Positions 44,679 to 56,912 are shown, numbered from the stretch's first letter. The stretch is DNA of 64,000 nucleotides from Xylogone sp. PMI_703 (GCA_021399445.1 JAJTUQ010000022.1:1-64000); one strand, 5' to 3'. Translations and numbers: made by a program. The notes: a model not told the origin generated them from the letters alone.

Positions 44679-47126
44679 ATGAGGATCACGCCCAAGATGC
44701 ATTTAGCTTTGAGTGTTGTTGCTCTTGCCGGCCTTGCCTCTGCTGTTTGCCCATACATGGACAACGGAGAAGAGCTCAAAACAAGAGATGTGCCAGAGGG
44801 CCACCCTGCACATGTTCGGGCTACGGAGTCAAGCACCAATCCGACTGCTAATTTCTTGTCTCAATTCCAAATTGATGATGTCGATGCCGTTCTTACATCT
44901 GATGTGGGAGGTCCAATTGGCGACCAGGTATCTCTTAAAGCTGGGCCACGAGGTTCGACTTTGCTCGAAGACTTTATCTTCCGTCAAAAGATCCAACATT
45001 TCGATCATGAACGAGTAAGTAGTGCGATGTTTGAGGCACAGGGTTGATTCTAATGCAATTCTTGCTAGGTGCCTGAGCGAGCTGTACACGCTCGAGGTGC
45101 TGGTGTGTTTCAGACGTAGATTGAGTGTGGAGAAGCTCAAAGAGCTAACAAATACACCAGGCGCACATGGCACATTCACCAGTTATGGTGACTACAGCAA
45201 CATCACCGCTGCCTCCTTTCTTTCAAAAGCTGGGAAGCAAACACCAGTTTTTGTCAGATTCTCAACTGTGGCTGGTAGCAGAGGCAGCGCTGATACCGCC
45301 CGTGATGTTCATGGTTTCGCAACTCGTTTTTACACTGATGAGGGCAATTTTGGTAAGACTACATGCGGTGGTAATATACATATAAGAAGACACCTTTTAA
45401 GCTAACACTATCGTGACAGATATTGTTGGAAACAATATTCCAGTCTTCTTTATCCAAGATGCTATCCTATTCCCTGATCTCATCCATGCTGTAAAACCAC
45501 AGCAAGATAGGGAAATTCCCCAAGCTGCTACGGCACACGATACAGCTTGGGATTTCTTCAGTCAGCAACCTAGCTCTTTGCATACACTTTTTTGGGCCAT
45601 GGCGGGATTTGGTATTCCTCGATCTTACCGGCACATGGATGGATTCGGAATACACACTTTTAGGCTTGTTAACAACAACGGTGAAACAAAGCTCATCAAA
45701 TGGCACTGGAAGACCAAGCAGGGCAAAGCTAGTTTGGTTTGGGAAGAAGCTCAAATTGTAGCCGGCAAAAATGCCGACTTCCACCGACAAGATCTTTGGG
45801 ATGCCATAGAATCTGGAAATGGCCCTGAGTGGGAATTGGGCATTCAGGTCGTGGATGAAGCTGATCAGTTCAAGTTTGGATTTGATTTGTTCGATCCTAC
45901 TAAGATTATTCCTGAAGAGCTGGTCGCTGTGCAAAAGATTGGCGTTATGAAGTTGGACGTGAACCCCAAGAACTACTTTGCGGAGACCGAGCAAGTTATG
46001 GTAGCTGGCCTCATAGCCCCATCGAGGTTTCTGGATCTGACAGCTAACTGTACTACAGTTCCAACCTGGCCACATCGTCCGTGGTATTGACTTCACTGAA
46101 GACCCCCTGCTGCAAGGCCGTCTATTTTCCTACCTTGACACTCAACTCAACCGCCACGGAGGACCGAACTTCGAGCAACTCCCAATCAACAGACCGAGAA
46201 TTCCAATTCATAACAATAACCGGGACGGCGCAGGCCAGAACTTTATCCCATTAAATCCATACGCTTACTCTCCCAACACTTTAAATAATGCTTCTCCAAA
46301 GCAAGCTAACGAGTCCGTCAACAACGGCTTCTTTACGGCGCCAGGCCGAGCCGTTAGTGGAAATCTCAATAGAGTGACGTCCCCAACCTTTGCCGACGTC
46401 TGGTCTCAGCCTCGTCTTTTCTACAACTCTCTCCTTCCCGTCGAGCAGCAATTCCTCATCAACGCAATCCGGTTTGAGGCTTCGCATCTTACCTCTGACG
46501 TCGTCAAGAAGAACGTCATCACTCAGCTTAATCGAGTTGATAACGACCTGGCAACGCGTGTTGCTGATGTCATTGGTGTCACAGCCCCAGCCCCAGACCC
46601 AACCTTCTACAATAATAATAGTTCATCTTTTATATCCATTTTCAACTACACTTTGCCATCTATCGCCACTCTGAACGTTGGCATTCTCACCAGCACCAGT
46701 GTGAAATCCTCATTAGACCAAGCTGCTCAGTTGAAGTCTGCTCTAGCCACTTCGGGTGTGAACGTCATTGTCGTGGGTGAGACGCTCGCTGATGGCATCT
46801 CCCAGACTTACTCTGCCGCCGACGCAACTGGATTCGATGGGATTATCGTGACAGACGGTACGCAGGGCATTCTCACAAATGGAACCTCGTCGGCGCTTTA
46901 TCCCTCCGACCGGCCACTGCAGATTCTGTCCAGTGGATACCGATGGGGTAAGCCTGTCGGCGCTCTCGGTGGTGCTACAGGTGTGTTGAAACTTGCAGGT
47001 GTCACTACCACGCCTGGTGTGTTTAGTGCATCAAACGAGGAGCTAAGTAGCTTTGTTGATCAATTTGAGGGAGGGCTCAAGACCTTCAAGTTTATTGACC
47101 GGTTCCCTCTTGATCCTAAAAAATGA
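44679..47126 (+). CDS. catB: Secreted large-subunit catalase (CatB type)
   Basis: Haem enzyme breaking down hydrogen peroxide, secreted or wall-bound. Five exons: 44679-45014, 45069-45102, 45161-45352, 45420-46000 and 46059-47126, 736 residues. Signal peptide [20 protein letters not shown]; the catalase core has [20 protein letters not shown] (catalytic His), [15 protein letters not shown] (catalytic Asn region) and [15 protein letters not shown] (haem-ligand Tyr). The C-terminal flavodoxin/GATase-like domain ([20 protein letters not shown] onward) marks the large-subunit class. The 58-nt intron 45103-45160 removes an in-frame TAG and restores [11 protein letters not shown]. Symbol by analogy with Aspergillus catB, chosen over catA because of the signal peptide; orthology is not tested. 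Confidence 0.9.
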
Positions 47127-47935
47127 GGATATTAGGTTCAACTTTGGAACCCGGGACCGATTTCCTTTTCTTATAGGCTCGGTTTTCGGAAGAGGAGGAG
47201 AGTAATCAAATTGCTGTAGATGTAGATGATAATTTTGATATAATATGATTTCTTCTATTGAATGAAAGCTGTGGATATTTCGTAATTCCGAAGGGAATTT
47301 GAATAAATATGAATAAGGGAGTTAACTGGAACAAGTCGATTTGGAGCATATGATTGGCGGTCATCACGAGGAATCCCCCGGGGTTTTATTAGCTTTAGCC
47401 ACACCGCACTTCGATTTCTGTGGCGCCCTCCACATTCCCAGCCACACCGCGAACAACTCATCTTACCCTCTGCTCTTGCTCCTCCTTCTCCAGGCCATTA
47501 TCACTCCATCGTGGATGGACTTGGCGTAAAACATTCCAACTCTACTGTAATTGTGTTGTTCCATCTCTTTTAACGCTGTATTCGTTCGATACCTCAACGC
47601 CTGCACACTTCCCCGCCGCATTCCTGCCACCCTCTCAAAGAGGGTAGCTATGATCCGTATTCTGAGTCCCTCATTTACAGTTGTCTTGCCTTAATCTACT
47701 TCTTGACACTCTATATAAATCCGATCGACAATTTGTGATAGACAGGTGTTTGTTGGGGGATTAGCAACCAATCCGATATATTGTCATTCTACGTCATTGA
47801 ACCTACTCTTGCGGGGCAGGATTGAGGGTACGTACAGTGAATCATCAACTCAAATGCTACTCCGTGAGCGCTTGTTAATAAGAATAGGCTCAAACACAGC
47901 TGTAATACGTTTATACTGGTGATAAGAGTGACAAT
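47127..47935. other. Intergenic with TATA-like element of the alpha-glucosidase gene
   Basis: No gene seen. TATATAAAT at 47712-47720 lies 216 bp before the GH31 start codon, a plausible TATA box with a leader of about 190 nt. The stretch 47380-47640 is pyrimidine-rich on the + strand. Confidence 0.45.
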
Positions 47936-50900
47936 ATGTCGTCCTGGTCCTGGTCATCAGTGACTGAGGTCCTGCTCACGCCTTCTCCTCTCAGTGCCTG
48001 GTTCTGGACCTGCCTCCTAATTCTCCTGGTGCTGTCTTACCAGATCATATTTGATAGGAAACTCACAAGAGCAAACGCTGCTGGCGCAACTTTATTCTTG
48101 GTCGCGGTCCTTTATGGCCTAGCCACTGCAGCTTCTATCCATCATTCACAATCACAGCTTGGTCACGTAGATTTGTTAGATTCAAATCCCAGCTTCACGG
48201 CTGCAGTGGATGCTGATGTTCATGTTGATTTTATTCCAAATATCAATGATCCAAAAGCAATTGATGCTCAGGGTGTGTGCCCAGGATACACGGCATCGGA
48301 TGTTGTAAGGACTACATACGGGCTGACTGCTCGGCTTACCCTTGCAGGGAAGGCGTGCAATGTGTACGGGACAGATGTTGGGGTATTAAACCTCACAGTG
48401 GAATACCAATCTTCTGATCGACTCCACATCGAAATAACACCCACTTATGTTGATGTTTCAAATACATCCTGGTTTGCTTTGCCAGAAGCTCTGGTTCAGA
48501 AGCCATCCATTGATTCAGATGCCGAGACCTCGTCATTTAAAAACGATCTGAGCTTTTCATGGAGCAACACCCCAAGCTTTTCCTTTACCGTGTCACGGAA
48601 ATCGACGGGTGATGTCCTCTTCTCTACAGAAGGCAAGAAACTTGTCTTTGAGAACCAATTTATCGAGTTCGCGAGCAGCTTACCCGAAAACTATAATCTT
48701 TATGGCTTGGCAGAAGTCATCCACGCATTTCGTCTGGGTAATAACTTCACCAGAACATTTTATGCTGCTGATGCGGGATACCCAATTGATATGAACATCT
48801 ACGGTGACCATCCATTCTACCTAGATACAAGATATTTCACGGTTGACGAGACTACGGGTGCTATGGCTTACGTTGCTAATGCTACCAATGTTACTGCAAA
48901 GTACACATCTTACACTCATGGGGTCTACCTTAGAAACTCACACGGCCAGGAAGTCTTATTGCGGCCGTCTAATATCACCTGGCGAACCCTAGGTGGTGAC
49001 ATTGATCTTTATTTTTATGCCGGACCTACTCCTGACGCTACTATCAAATCATACCAAAAGAGTATCGATGCATTACCAGCAATGCAGCAGTATTTTACGT
49101 TTGGATTCCATCAGTGTCGATACGGTTATCGCAACTGGAGCGAACTTCAGGACGTGGTGGACAACTTTTCCCGCTTTGGAATTCCACTAGAGACTATTTG
49201 GACTGATATTGATTACATGAACCAGTATCGGAATTTCGAAAACGACCAGAAAAGATTTGGATATGCCGAGGGGAAGAAATTCCTGGAGAAGATACATGCG
49301 AATGGACAGCATTATATACCAATTGTCGATTCTGCTATCTACTTTCCCGATCCAAAGGATCCGAATGATGCGTATCTCACATTTGAACGTGGAAAAGCCC
49401 TGGACAGCTTCATGTTGAATCCAGACGGAAGTCTATATGTTGGACAAGTTTGGCCAGGATATACTGTATTTCCAGATTGGGTTGGCGCCATCTTGAACGG
49501 CACCGGGACATTTAAATGGTGGAATGACGAATTGAGAACTTGGTATCAAGAGATCAAATTCGATGGGATCTGGATCGATATGAATGAGGTGTCGTCCTTC
49601 TGCTCCGGATCTTGTGGATCATACCATGATGTCTGGGAGCCCATTTCTCCATACAGCAGTGATCCGGGAGCCGGTGTCTACCAATACCCAGAAGGGTTTG
49701 AAGTCACCAATACGACCGAAGCCTCCTCTGCGTCTGTCGCATCAAGCATGTATGTAGCTTCGGCTTCTTTAATGGCTCATCCCGAGTCTACCAGCTCATT
49801 TTCGTACCTCCGCGCTACTCCAACTCCGGGGGTGAGAGAATTGATCAACCCTCCTTACGCAATCAATAATGTCAATGGGCCACTGGAAGGTCACGCTGTA
49901 AGTCCCAGCGCAACGCATCACGGTGGTACTGTTGAGTATGACTATCATAACCTCTTCGGACACTTGATTCTCAATGCAACATATCATGCCTTGCTCTCCA
50001 TGTTTCCTGCAAAGCGACCTTTCATAATCGGCCGTTCAACATTTGTCGGCTCAGGGAAATGGGCTGGGCACTGGGGTGGAGACAACGCATCTGTCTGGGC
50101 ACACCTCTTCTTCTCTATTCCCCAAGCGCTCTCCTTTGCTCTCGCCGGTATCCCTATGTTTGGCGAGGACGTCTGTGGCTTCCATGGAAATACCGACGAA
50201 GAACTATGCAATCGATGGATGCAACTAGGCGCCTTCTTCCCATTTTATCGAAACCACAATGAGCTTAACTATATGTCCCAGGAGCCGTACCTCTGGGCGT
50301 CGGTTATTGAAGCAAGTAAAACTGCTATGAATATCAGATACCAGCTACTGCCGTACTTGTACACTCTATTTTACCAAGCCCACAAGACTGGTAGCACCGT
50401 TATGCGTGCTTTAGCATGGGAATTCCCTAATGACCCTACTCTCGCGAGTGCAGATCGGCAATTCTTGCTTGGGGGCGCACTTATGGTGACTCCAGTTCTG
50501 GTACAGGGGGCGACCAGTGTGGACGGTGTTTTTCCAGGAGTTGGAACGGGTGAAGTTTGGTATGATTGGTACAATCAAAGTGCCGTGACTGCTGGCCCAG
50601 GTGAGAATATCACGATCGCAGCGCCGCTAGGGCACATTCCCATCTACATTCGTGGCGGGAATATACTCCCGATTCAAGAACCGGGCATGACAACGAAGGA
50701 ATGTAGGGCAAATCCATGGGGCTTGATCGTGGCCAATGGTGCGAATGGAAATGCGAAGGGCCAACTTTATCTGGATGATGGAGAGAGGTTGAAGCCAAAT
50801 GACATGCTATTGGTGGAGCTCTCGCTCTCTGGACAGGTGTTACATACCTCAGTGCAAGGAACATTCGTAGATAAGAACCCCCTTGCGAATGTTACAGTCT

Positions 50901-51070
50901 TGGGTGTGCAGGGTCCAGTTAAAAAGGTACTATTCAATAACGAAGATTTGTCAAGCGGCTGGAGCTGGAACGATACGACTAAGGTCCTTCAAATCAAAGG
51001 ACTTGATCAAAAGAGCAGTAATGGTGCTTGGAACCAGGATTGGACTCTGAGTTGGTCATTGGAAGAATGA
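47936..51070 (+). CDS. GH31 alpha-glucosidase, membrane-anchored
   Basis: Hydrolyses terminal alpha-glucosidic bonds, releasing glucose. An intronless frame of 1044 residues. Two hydrophobic segments at the N-terminus (WFWTCLLILLVLSYQIIF and ATLFLVAVLYGLATAASI) suggest an anchored rather than freely secreted enzyme. The catalytic barrel shows FGFHQCRYGYRNWSEL, TDIDYMNQYRNFENDQ, GIWIDMNEVSSFC (nucleophile Asp, about residue 547), GRSTFVGSGKWAGHWGGDN (acid/base Asp, about residue 717) and the C-terminal HIPIYIRGGNILP. Many NxS/T sites fit an extracellular location. It lacks introns while most neighbours have several. Maltose or nigerose as substrate cannot be decided. Confidence 0.93.
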   Translation: MSSWSWSSVTEVLLTPSPLSAWFWTCLLILLVLSYQIIFDRKLTRANAAGATLFLVAVLYGLATAASIHHSQSQLGHVDLLDSNPSFTAAVDADVHVDFIPNINDPKAIDAQGVCPGYTASDVVRTTYGLTARLTLAGKACNVYGTDVGVLNLTVEYQSSDRLHIEITPTYVDVSNTSWFALPEALVQKPSIDSDAETSSFKNDLSFSWSNTPSFSFTVSRKSTGDVLFSTEGKKLVFENQFIEFASSLPENYNLYGLAEVIHAFRLGNNFTRTFYAADAGYPIDMNIYGDHPFYLDTRYFTVDETTGAMAYVANATNVTAKYTSYTHGVYLRNSHGQEVLLRPSNITWRTLGGDIDLYFYAGPTPDATIKSYQKSIDALPAMQQYFTFGFHQCRYGYRNWSELQDVVDNFSRFGIPLETIWTDIDYMNQYRNFENDQKRFGYAEGKKFLEKIHANGQHYIPIVDSAIYFPDPKDPNDAYLTFERGKALDSFMLNPDGSLYVGQVWPGYTVFPDWVGAILNGTGTFKWWNDELRTWYQEIKFDGIWIDMNEVSSFCSGSCGSYHDVWEPISPYSSDPGAGVYQYPEGFEVTNTTEASSASVASSMYVASASLMAHPESTSSFSYLRATPTPGVRELINPPYAINNVNGPLEGHAVSPSATHHGGTVEYDYHNLFGHLILNATYHALLSMFPAKRPFIIGRSTFVGSGKWAGHWGGDNASVWAHLFFSIPQALSFALAGIPMFGEDVCGFHGNTDEELCNRWMQLGAFFPFYRNHNELNYMSQEPYLWASVIEASKTAMNIRYQLLPYLYTLFYQAHKTGSTVMRALAWEFPNDPTLASADRQFLLGGALMVTPVLVQGATSVDGVFPGVGTGEVWYDWYNQSAVTAGPGENITIAAPLGHIPIYIRGGNILPIQEPGMTTKECRANPWGLIVANGANGNAKGQLYLDDGERLKPNDMLLVELSLSGQVLHTSVQGTFVDKNPLANVTVLGVQGPVKKVLFNNEDLSSGWSWNDTTKVLQIKGLDQKSSNGAWNQDWTLSWSLEE

Positions 51071-51920
51071 TTAGATATATATCATTTGGAAAGACTCTTT
51101 GTCCTGTAGTGATTAATGAAATGATTTCGAGTGTCCTCAGGCCCCTTCTAAGTCAGTGCTCACCGTTTGAGACACTATATGACTGCGAGGGTTCCACAAC
51201 TCTAATTAGTATACTAGGATGGATGCATAAATATAGATGATATTCTGCTGTTACAGATTAATGACAATCATTTAGCGTCTTTCGCTACTGGTCGAAGCTG
51301 TTCAGCTAGCTGTAGCTCTTCGAGCGTCACATTCTTCGACCGAAGTTATCGCACCGCTCTTCTATTATTATAATGTCGGGAATCTAACGAAGTAAAATTG
51401 AGTTTGCAAAAAGAGAACCCGAGGAGAGTCAAAAAAGAAACATACAACAGAGGGGATTCGCTGGTCGTCACCGACCCAACTACTAGACCTCCGATCTGAG
51501 GCTTATGTATGGCAGAGCGGACGGGATGCCCAGTTTTCCTCAGTCTATGGTCGTATGTGCCAGTCACTGATTTAAAGTAGTTTATAAATACTCAAAGATG
51601 ACTTCAAGAATTAGTTCCCGGGAATGAAAGAACTGTATTAGAACAAGTATAAGGGCGAACAACAAGCAGCTGGACAGTTGGATATCTCTTTCTGTTCAGA
51701 CATCGCCAAACTCCTAGATAAATATTTCATTACTAAGCTTAGTTAGACCCACGATATGAGTACACTCAATACAACGCCAATAATTATAAAAATCGCTTCT
51801 AGTAGACTTATATTGAGTTTTATGCCCAGGGGATTATAGACATTTTAAATATTACATCGAACTTAACCGATATAATAAGTCTGTATCTATCGCATTTCTA
51901 TTCTACTATCAGATGTATTT
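51071..51920. other. Intergenic, 0.85 kb
   Basis: 3' flanks of the alpha-glucosidase and of the small hypothetical gene. Nothing recognised. Confidence 0.5.
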
Positions 51921-52786
51921 TTAAATATGCTTCCTAAATGTCACATAAAATGCACCGGTTCCGGGCCCAAACCAAGGTTGCAGTTTTTCCATTTCCTCAG
52001 CAAAATAAGGGGTAGTACTTCCGTCTTGATGAAGCTACAACAACTGGATTAGCATTTTATAGGTCTCATTATTTTTGCCGCAGATTAGACAGACCTCAGC
52101 GCTCTCCCATCCAAGGTAGTAACAAGCTAATCTCCTCTCCTCTTTAGGTACTATTCGTTCTTTTTTTGTTGAATTAAGCGGAACTCCACTAGTATCATTA
52201 GTGTTCCTAGCATAAGCCCAGTTACCCCCCGTGAATCCTAGTATATGATAAGTATCTGTGTAAGTTTTGTGCATTGACCGTTGAAGATCTTGATCTTGCA
52301 GAGGGGCAGAGGCGGAAAGGTTGATTACTGCCTTTCAGTTATTAGCTACAGTTGACTGGAGGTAACGGTGGCCTATTAGACTCACAAATTCACAGATAGT
52401 TGCGTCAATGGCCTTTGATAGCTCTTCCACTTTATCATCTTCGAATTCAAAAAGTAGAGATGTTGCGCTACTTTGCGTCATTTCATTCACCTTCGTCTTC
52501 CAGCTAGAACTCGCCCGTAGGTTTGAATCCTTGGGCCATTCTAAAATAGCCAGTTTATCAGTTTAAGTTCAGAATACATTATTGATGCTAATGACGAACG
52601 GATAACCCAGCAGATTTCATGTCTGCTTTTTGGCAGAGCGGCCATTATAGGCGATGTAATATAGCCAAAGTACTGGTCCTTGACGTTTCCGTTGGATTTG
52701 GCATACTCGCGAAGTTCACGAAAAATTGATGAATAAATGGTGGACGTGGGAGGAAGGACAAATCGAATGACTTCTGAAAGCACCAT
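51921..52786 (-). CDS. Hypothetical protein, possibly a dimeric alpha/beta-barrel (ABM-like) fold
   Basis: Four minus-strand exons, 52786-52600, 52540-52386, 52331-52095 and 52034-51921, give 230 residues with frame kept at every junction. The layout looks like two repeats: SEVIRFVLPPTSTIY with HEICWVIQWPKDS, then AVINLSASAPLQDQDL with CYYLGWESAE. Strand plus W-x-S/W-P-K blocks of this kind recall antibiotic-biosynthesis-monooxygenase-like proteins; this is only a resemblance. No signal peptide or membrane segment. The gene is divergent from a C2H2+Zn2Cys6 regulator across 578 bp, so it may be its target (inference). Confidence 0.6.
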
Positions 52787-53364
52787 ATTGTGAAGTATGA
52801 TTGGCTATTTTAGTGCATGCCTGAGCTGATTCTCGACAACTGTTCTGTAGGTATACTAACAGCGTTGCTCTTTTCCGTCGCGGAAAATTTCGATGGAATC
52901 CTGAAGCTAGAACCATGAGAGTAGTCACGATAATTCACATATATAGTCAGTGTCGACCCCTATCTATCCTATATTCATTGCTGTGCTTGTTGCTCCACTG
53001 TATGTGGCGGTGATATCATGCTCTCAAGCCACGCTGTGGATGTGGCTGTGCCTACTCAGGGTCTAGCCAATAGCATGCCGCCCCGACATGGAACTCCGAT
53101 GTCTGACTGCAGTAGTCCGAGTTCGCTCAGGACTACTTGTAGTCAACACCGCAATGGTCCTTTCATCAGAACTCTTACATCGTCACGGAGTTCCAGCAAC
53201 AGTAACAAACTGCGGGTCAAGAGCTGCAGTGCCGGATTGGCTCTTCTGTTTGGTGGTCTTGGCCGAATCTGGGACTCTGTATGCATCGCACGTCCATAAT
53301 TTCGGAGAAATCTTTTCTCATAGGTGCCGCATTATCTAATCTCATTAGGCTGTAAATTTTGAAT
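52787..53364. promoter_or_regulatory. Divergent promoter region, hypothetical gene / C2H2-Zn2Cys6 regulator
   Basis: 578 bp between divergent starts. A frame at 53018-53299 shows no family resemblance. I could not pick a specific site. Confidence 0.4.
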
Positions 53365-55373
53365 ATGTCTGAAATTAGCCCGCTCGGAAGTCCCTCAGAA
53401 GCTGGAGGGGAGCCGACTTCCTTTCAGTGTAGTATTTGTTCCAAAACGTTTAGCAAAAGTACGTAGAATGAACTGATAAACCACGGACTGACATGGCTAC
53501 AATCGTCAGGGCTGACGCACTGGAAAGGACTTTCTCGAAATCGGCATGTTCTCTATTGCCGCCAGAAGCAGCTTGATCCGCCTGCTTCTCGTCAAAAATC
53601 ATGTGAACGCTGTCGACAAGATAAGACGCGATGCAGTCTGGAGAGGCCATTTTGCTCAAGATGTCGAGCACGGAGATTGGCTTGCATTTACCAGCACGCT
53701 CCTCGGAGGAGCTCCAGTCTCAAGCCAGAAAATGAACAGTCACTTCCTCGACTCAGGCCTGCACCTCTCAAGCAAAGCCACACACCGACAGCAACTAATT
53801 TGATGCAGACCCAGCAGCGTCGTGACTCCGAAACACCTGCATTATACCGTCACACAGACTGCACGGAGGTTATCCCAAGTGAAACATTGGATACTCCAAA
53901 TTTCCAAGATGTGGTGAAACTAAATCTAGGAATGACTTCAGATGGAAATACGCAAGTGTCCTTCTACAACGCCTTTGATCCTCAGTCATCGTCCCAGTCT
54001 CCTGAGCAGCTATTCGCACCTGAGGAATCGTCTGCTTACCAGTCGCCACCTTGGAATTGTTGGCCCAATCAAAAAGGGATCGATGGCAGCCTTATGTTTC
54101 AGGACACATCTTCAGTGTCAGAAACATTCTCGATTCTAAGGACCACAGGCTGTCCATCAGACACGTACGCCAATATTGGCCTTTCTGTTTTCTTTTGGTT
54201 TACTCAACTAACTCATAATTCATTCAGATCCTGGAACTTAAATATCACTGCCCCAAGCCCGTTAGACCTGACAGATCAGAGCATTCCTGCCTCTATGCCT
54301 ATTACGCCATCTTACTACAGCAAATCTTTATACAAGAGAAGGAGGATACCCTTTAATTCGCAGTTAGGCTGCGTCTTTCTAATCGAAGCATTACGATCAT
54401 ATCCTAGAATGATGCTATCAGAAATATTACCACCGTTTATTCATCCGACATGCAGTGGCATGAGTCAGGGTAATGTACCGGAGATATCTTCGGAACAGAT
54501 GAATTCAATGAAAGAACCACTCACGACCTGTAAAACCATTATTCAGATATATTCAACTAGGAGGTGGGAGACTAACAGCTTCTTATGGCGAGCTATCGAA
54601 ATGGAACAAGCTCGATTGTGTAGCGAAGTGAGTAGTCTTTTCGTTCTATCACTTTAGCTTACCTATTTTGGTTGCATCCTTCCTGGAATGAGTAGTCGTA
54701 TATGAACTAACCCTATCTAGCATGCTAACTTTGATTCTTGGACACTACTGGCAGCTGTCCAAGCGATAACACTATACATAATAATAGCCAGTTTGGAAGG
54801 AGATACTTCTCGTGTTGACCCAATCAGCCCAAATCTCCTTCTTACTATGACTGTGAGTTAGTATATATGGATAATTCTCAGAAGATTAATTCCTATTAGG
54901 TAGTTGCCTCCAGGATTGAGAACAACGCGGATGATGCAAATATTGTTCAAAGCAATGAATGGCATAACTGGATCTTACAAGAATCAATAACGCGGTGAGA
55001 ACAATAGTTGCATAATAATATTCAGCTTATACTAATTTTTATACACAGAACATTCATCTTGTTATTTATCATTAACATGATATTCGATATAGATATAGGC
55101 ATCACAGCACATGTCTCCGACCAAATCCTAGCTCTTCCACTACCAGCAACAAAATATCTTTGGGAAGCGAAAACGGAAACTGAATGGAAGAAAGAGTATA
55201 CCACATCACTTGAGAGAAGAGGAGATAGACCTGCTCTAACATATGGTGATCTTATATTGCTCCGACATTCCAAAAATATCAGTGAAAACCCCGACTTTAC
55301 GGAGTTAAGTCACTGGTGTGCAAATTTTGATAGTTTTGGAAATTTCATCTTGATGACTGCCATGTCTATTTAA
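53365..55373 (+). CDS. Fungal transcription factor with C2H2 finger plus Zn2Cys6 cluster
   Basis: Nuclear regulator with two DNA-binding modules. The N-terminus gives FQCSICSKTFSK, spliced over 53459-53509 to RLTHWKGLSRNRHVLYC, a degenerate C2H2 finger. Immediately after it comes CERCRQDKTRC then CSRC and C, a full Zn2Cys6 cluster. This tandem arrangement is known in Pezizomycotina. The rest is a fungal-specific regulatory region (CVFLIEALRSYPRMML, WDTxxx-like acidic parts, NFDSFGNFILM near the end). Exons: 53365-53458, 53510-54627, 54721-54852, 54900-54994 and 55049-55373, 587 residues. An in-frame 63-nt intron may also exist, from GTACGC at about 54164 to CAG before 54227. No lesion seen. 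Confidence 0.82.
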
Positions 55374-55631
55374 TTATATTGTCACGTTATACTACTAGAC
55401 TGTGGTGCGTGTTTGCAACAAAATGTATATAGCCATCAAAATCTCAAGCAGCAATGCATGAATTAAAAGAATTCTTAATGAAAGCTATTACATTAATGAC
55501 GAAGTTATAGAACAAGAGGGAGAGCGTACCGTATAAGTCCCACCCGTGTAGACATTACCCAATTAGTCAATATTTTGCATCTATTCCTCTCTATCCTCTA
55601 TTCTCCTAGTCCAATGATATATAATATAACT

Positions 55632-56312
55632 CTATAGTATCTTTTCCATGATCAGACCACCCCTTCGTAAATAATGCTCGGGATCACTCTCTCCCCTGTC
55701 AGGAGGAACCATATCATCGTCCATGTTCGTAACATACGCCTCCACTAGCGTACATCTTCCAGCATCTATGAACCCCAATCCATCATAAAGCCTCTTCACT
55801 ACAATATTATCGGGGTGAATTATAATTCTCACTCTCGTCCTGCTTCCTTTCCCTTCCTTCTCCGCGAAATTGATCGCGGTATTGATCAACATCTTTGCGA
55901 CACCTTTCCCACGGTGTTCAGGGCTGTTGTAAACAGCTGCCATCTGCCACTTAGATTCCATATCATCTTCTCCAATAGGGGGCCCGCCACTCTCAGCGAG
56001 CTCGTATCTTGTTTTAGGCACTGGACCTATGAGGGTGGCACTTCCGACCCAGGCTCCAGCGTCGATAGTCTGCTGCTCAGGTTTCGTTGAGGGTGCATAG
56101 GCAACCGCAATAAAAGTGTGGAGTTGATCTCTCTTTAGACGATCAGCCCATAACTGAGCGGTGAAGGTAGATTCAGCAGCAAAGGTAGAGCTGAATGCTG
56201 CAGCTGATACTGTGAGGGCGGAGAGCCGCAAAGCCGCGAATTTCCCGGCTAAGAAAGCTAGAAAAGTCGGGTCTGCGGTGGGTAGGTGATGTATTTTATA
56301 TATATATAACAT
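55632..56312 (-). CDS. GNAT-family N-acetyltransferase
   Basis: Transfers an acetyl group from acetyl-CoA to an amine; substrate unknown. A single exon of 226 residues from ATG 56312; the frame continues upstream only to a non-ATG start. Acetyl-CoA site: WQMAAVYNSPEHRGKGVAKM, the R-G-x-G-x-A loop at about residue 133. VRIIIHPDNIVVKRLYDGLG with FIDAG is the usual last strands and helix of the fold. The N-terminal part (AALRLSALTVSAAAFSSTF) matches fungal GNATs. The first few residues (MLYIYKIHH) are of doubtful coding character, and a short upstream exon is possible. Confidence 0.8.
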   Translation of the reverse strand: MLYIYKIHHLPTADPTFLAFLAGKFAALRLSALTVSAAAFSSTFAAESTFTAQLWADRLKRDQLHTFIAVAYAPSTKPEQQTIDAGAWVGSATLIGPVPKTRYELAESGGPPIGEDDMESKWQMAAVYNSPEHRGKGVAKMLINTAINFAEKEGKGSRTRVRIIIHPDNIVVKRLYDGLGFIDAGRCTLVEAYVTNMDDDMVPPDRGESDPEHYLRRGGLIMEKIL

Positions 56313-56912
56313 GTTGATATATGAGCATAAAATAAGCTCTATTTTGATTACTTTCAATAAAAAACAAAATGACGTGAATGAAAAGTGATTTATACGAGTA
56401 CCAGAAGTATAGTTTCCTTATCTGGAACTTGATTACTATTCACACATACTTCCGAGGTAAGATAGCGGAGAAATTTCTCAGTGGACAAAGTGAAGTCCTA
56501 GGATAAAAGTTGCTAGCTGAAAAGTCTAGGGTTCATGAGGGTGAGATTTATCTTTAGCAAATTATGCTCAAACCATTCATTAACACCTTACTTCTGTCGT
56601 TGTATCTCAGATAGGTGACACGAAGTGCTTACACACGATGAATGATTGAGACGGTATGCCTAACACATTGAACTCTCCGATGATTTACAATTTTTTTAAC
56701 TCTATTTCAACTTGTTGCCATGCTTACTCATAGTCTGCTATTCTTTGCAATAGACCTTGAATCCCTGCATTTCATGCGTAAGAGAGGCACCTTGCTTATA
56801 CTTATACTACGAACTAAATTCCGTGCTGATACTAGAAGCAAGCAGTTCTCATTGGCTTGATTTACGCTAATATGTATCAAGACATGAATGAAGCCTTGTC
56901 AAGAAGTTTCTC
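56313..56912. other. Intergenic, 0.6 kb
   Basis: AT-rich; no gene recognised. Holds the acetyltransferase promoter and the 3' flank of the small membrane-protein gene. Confidence 0.5.

Noticed and set aside
45103..45160. In-frame TAG in the catalase gene
   Set aside because: Lies in a 58-nt intron with a GCTAAC branch site; splicing restores the conserved GAGAHGTF stretch.
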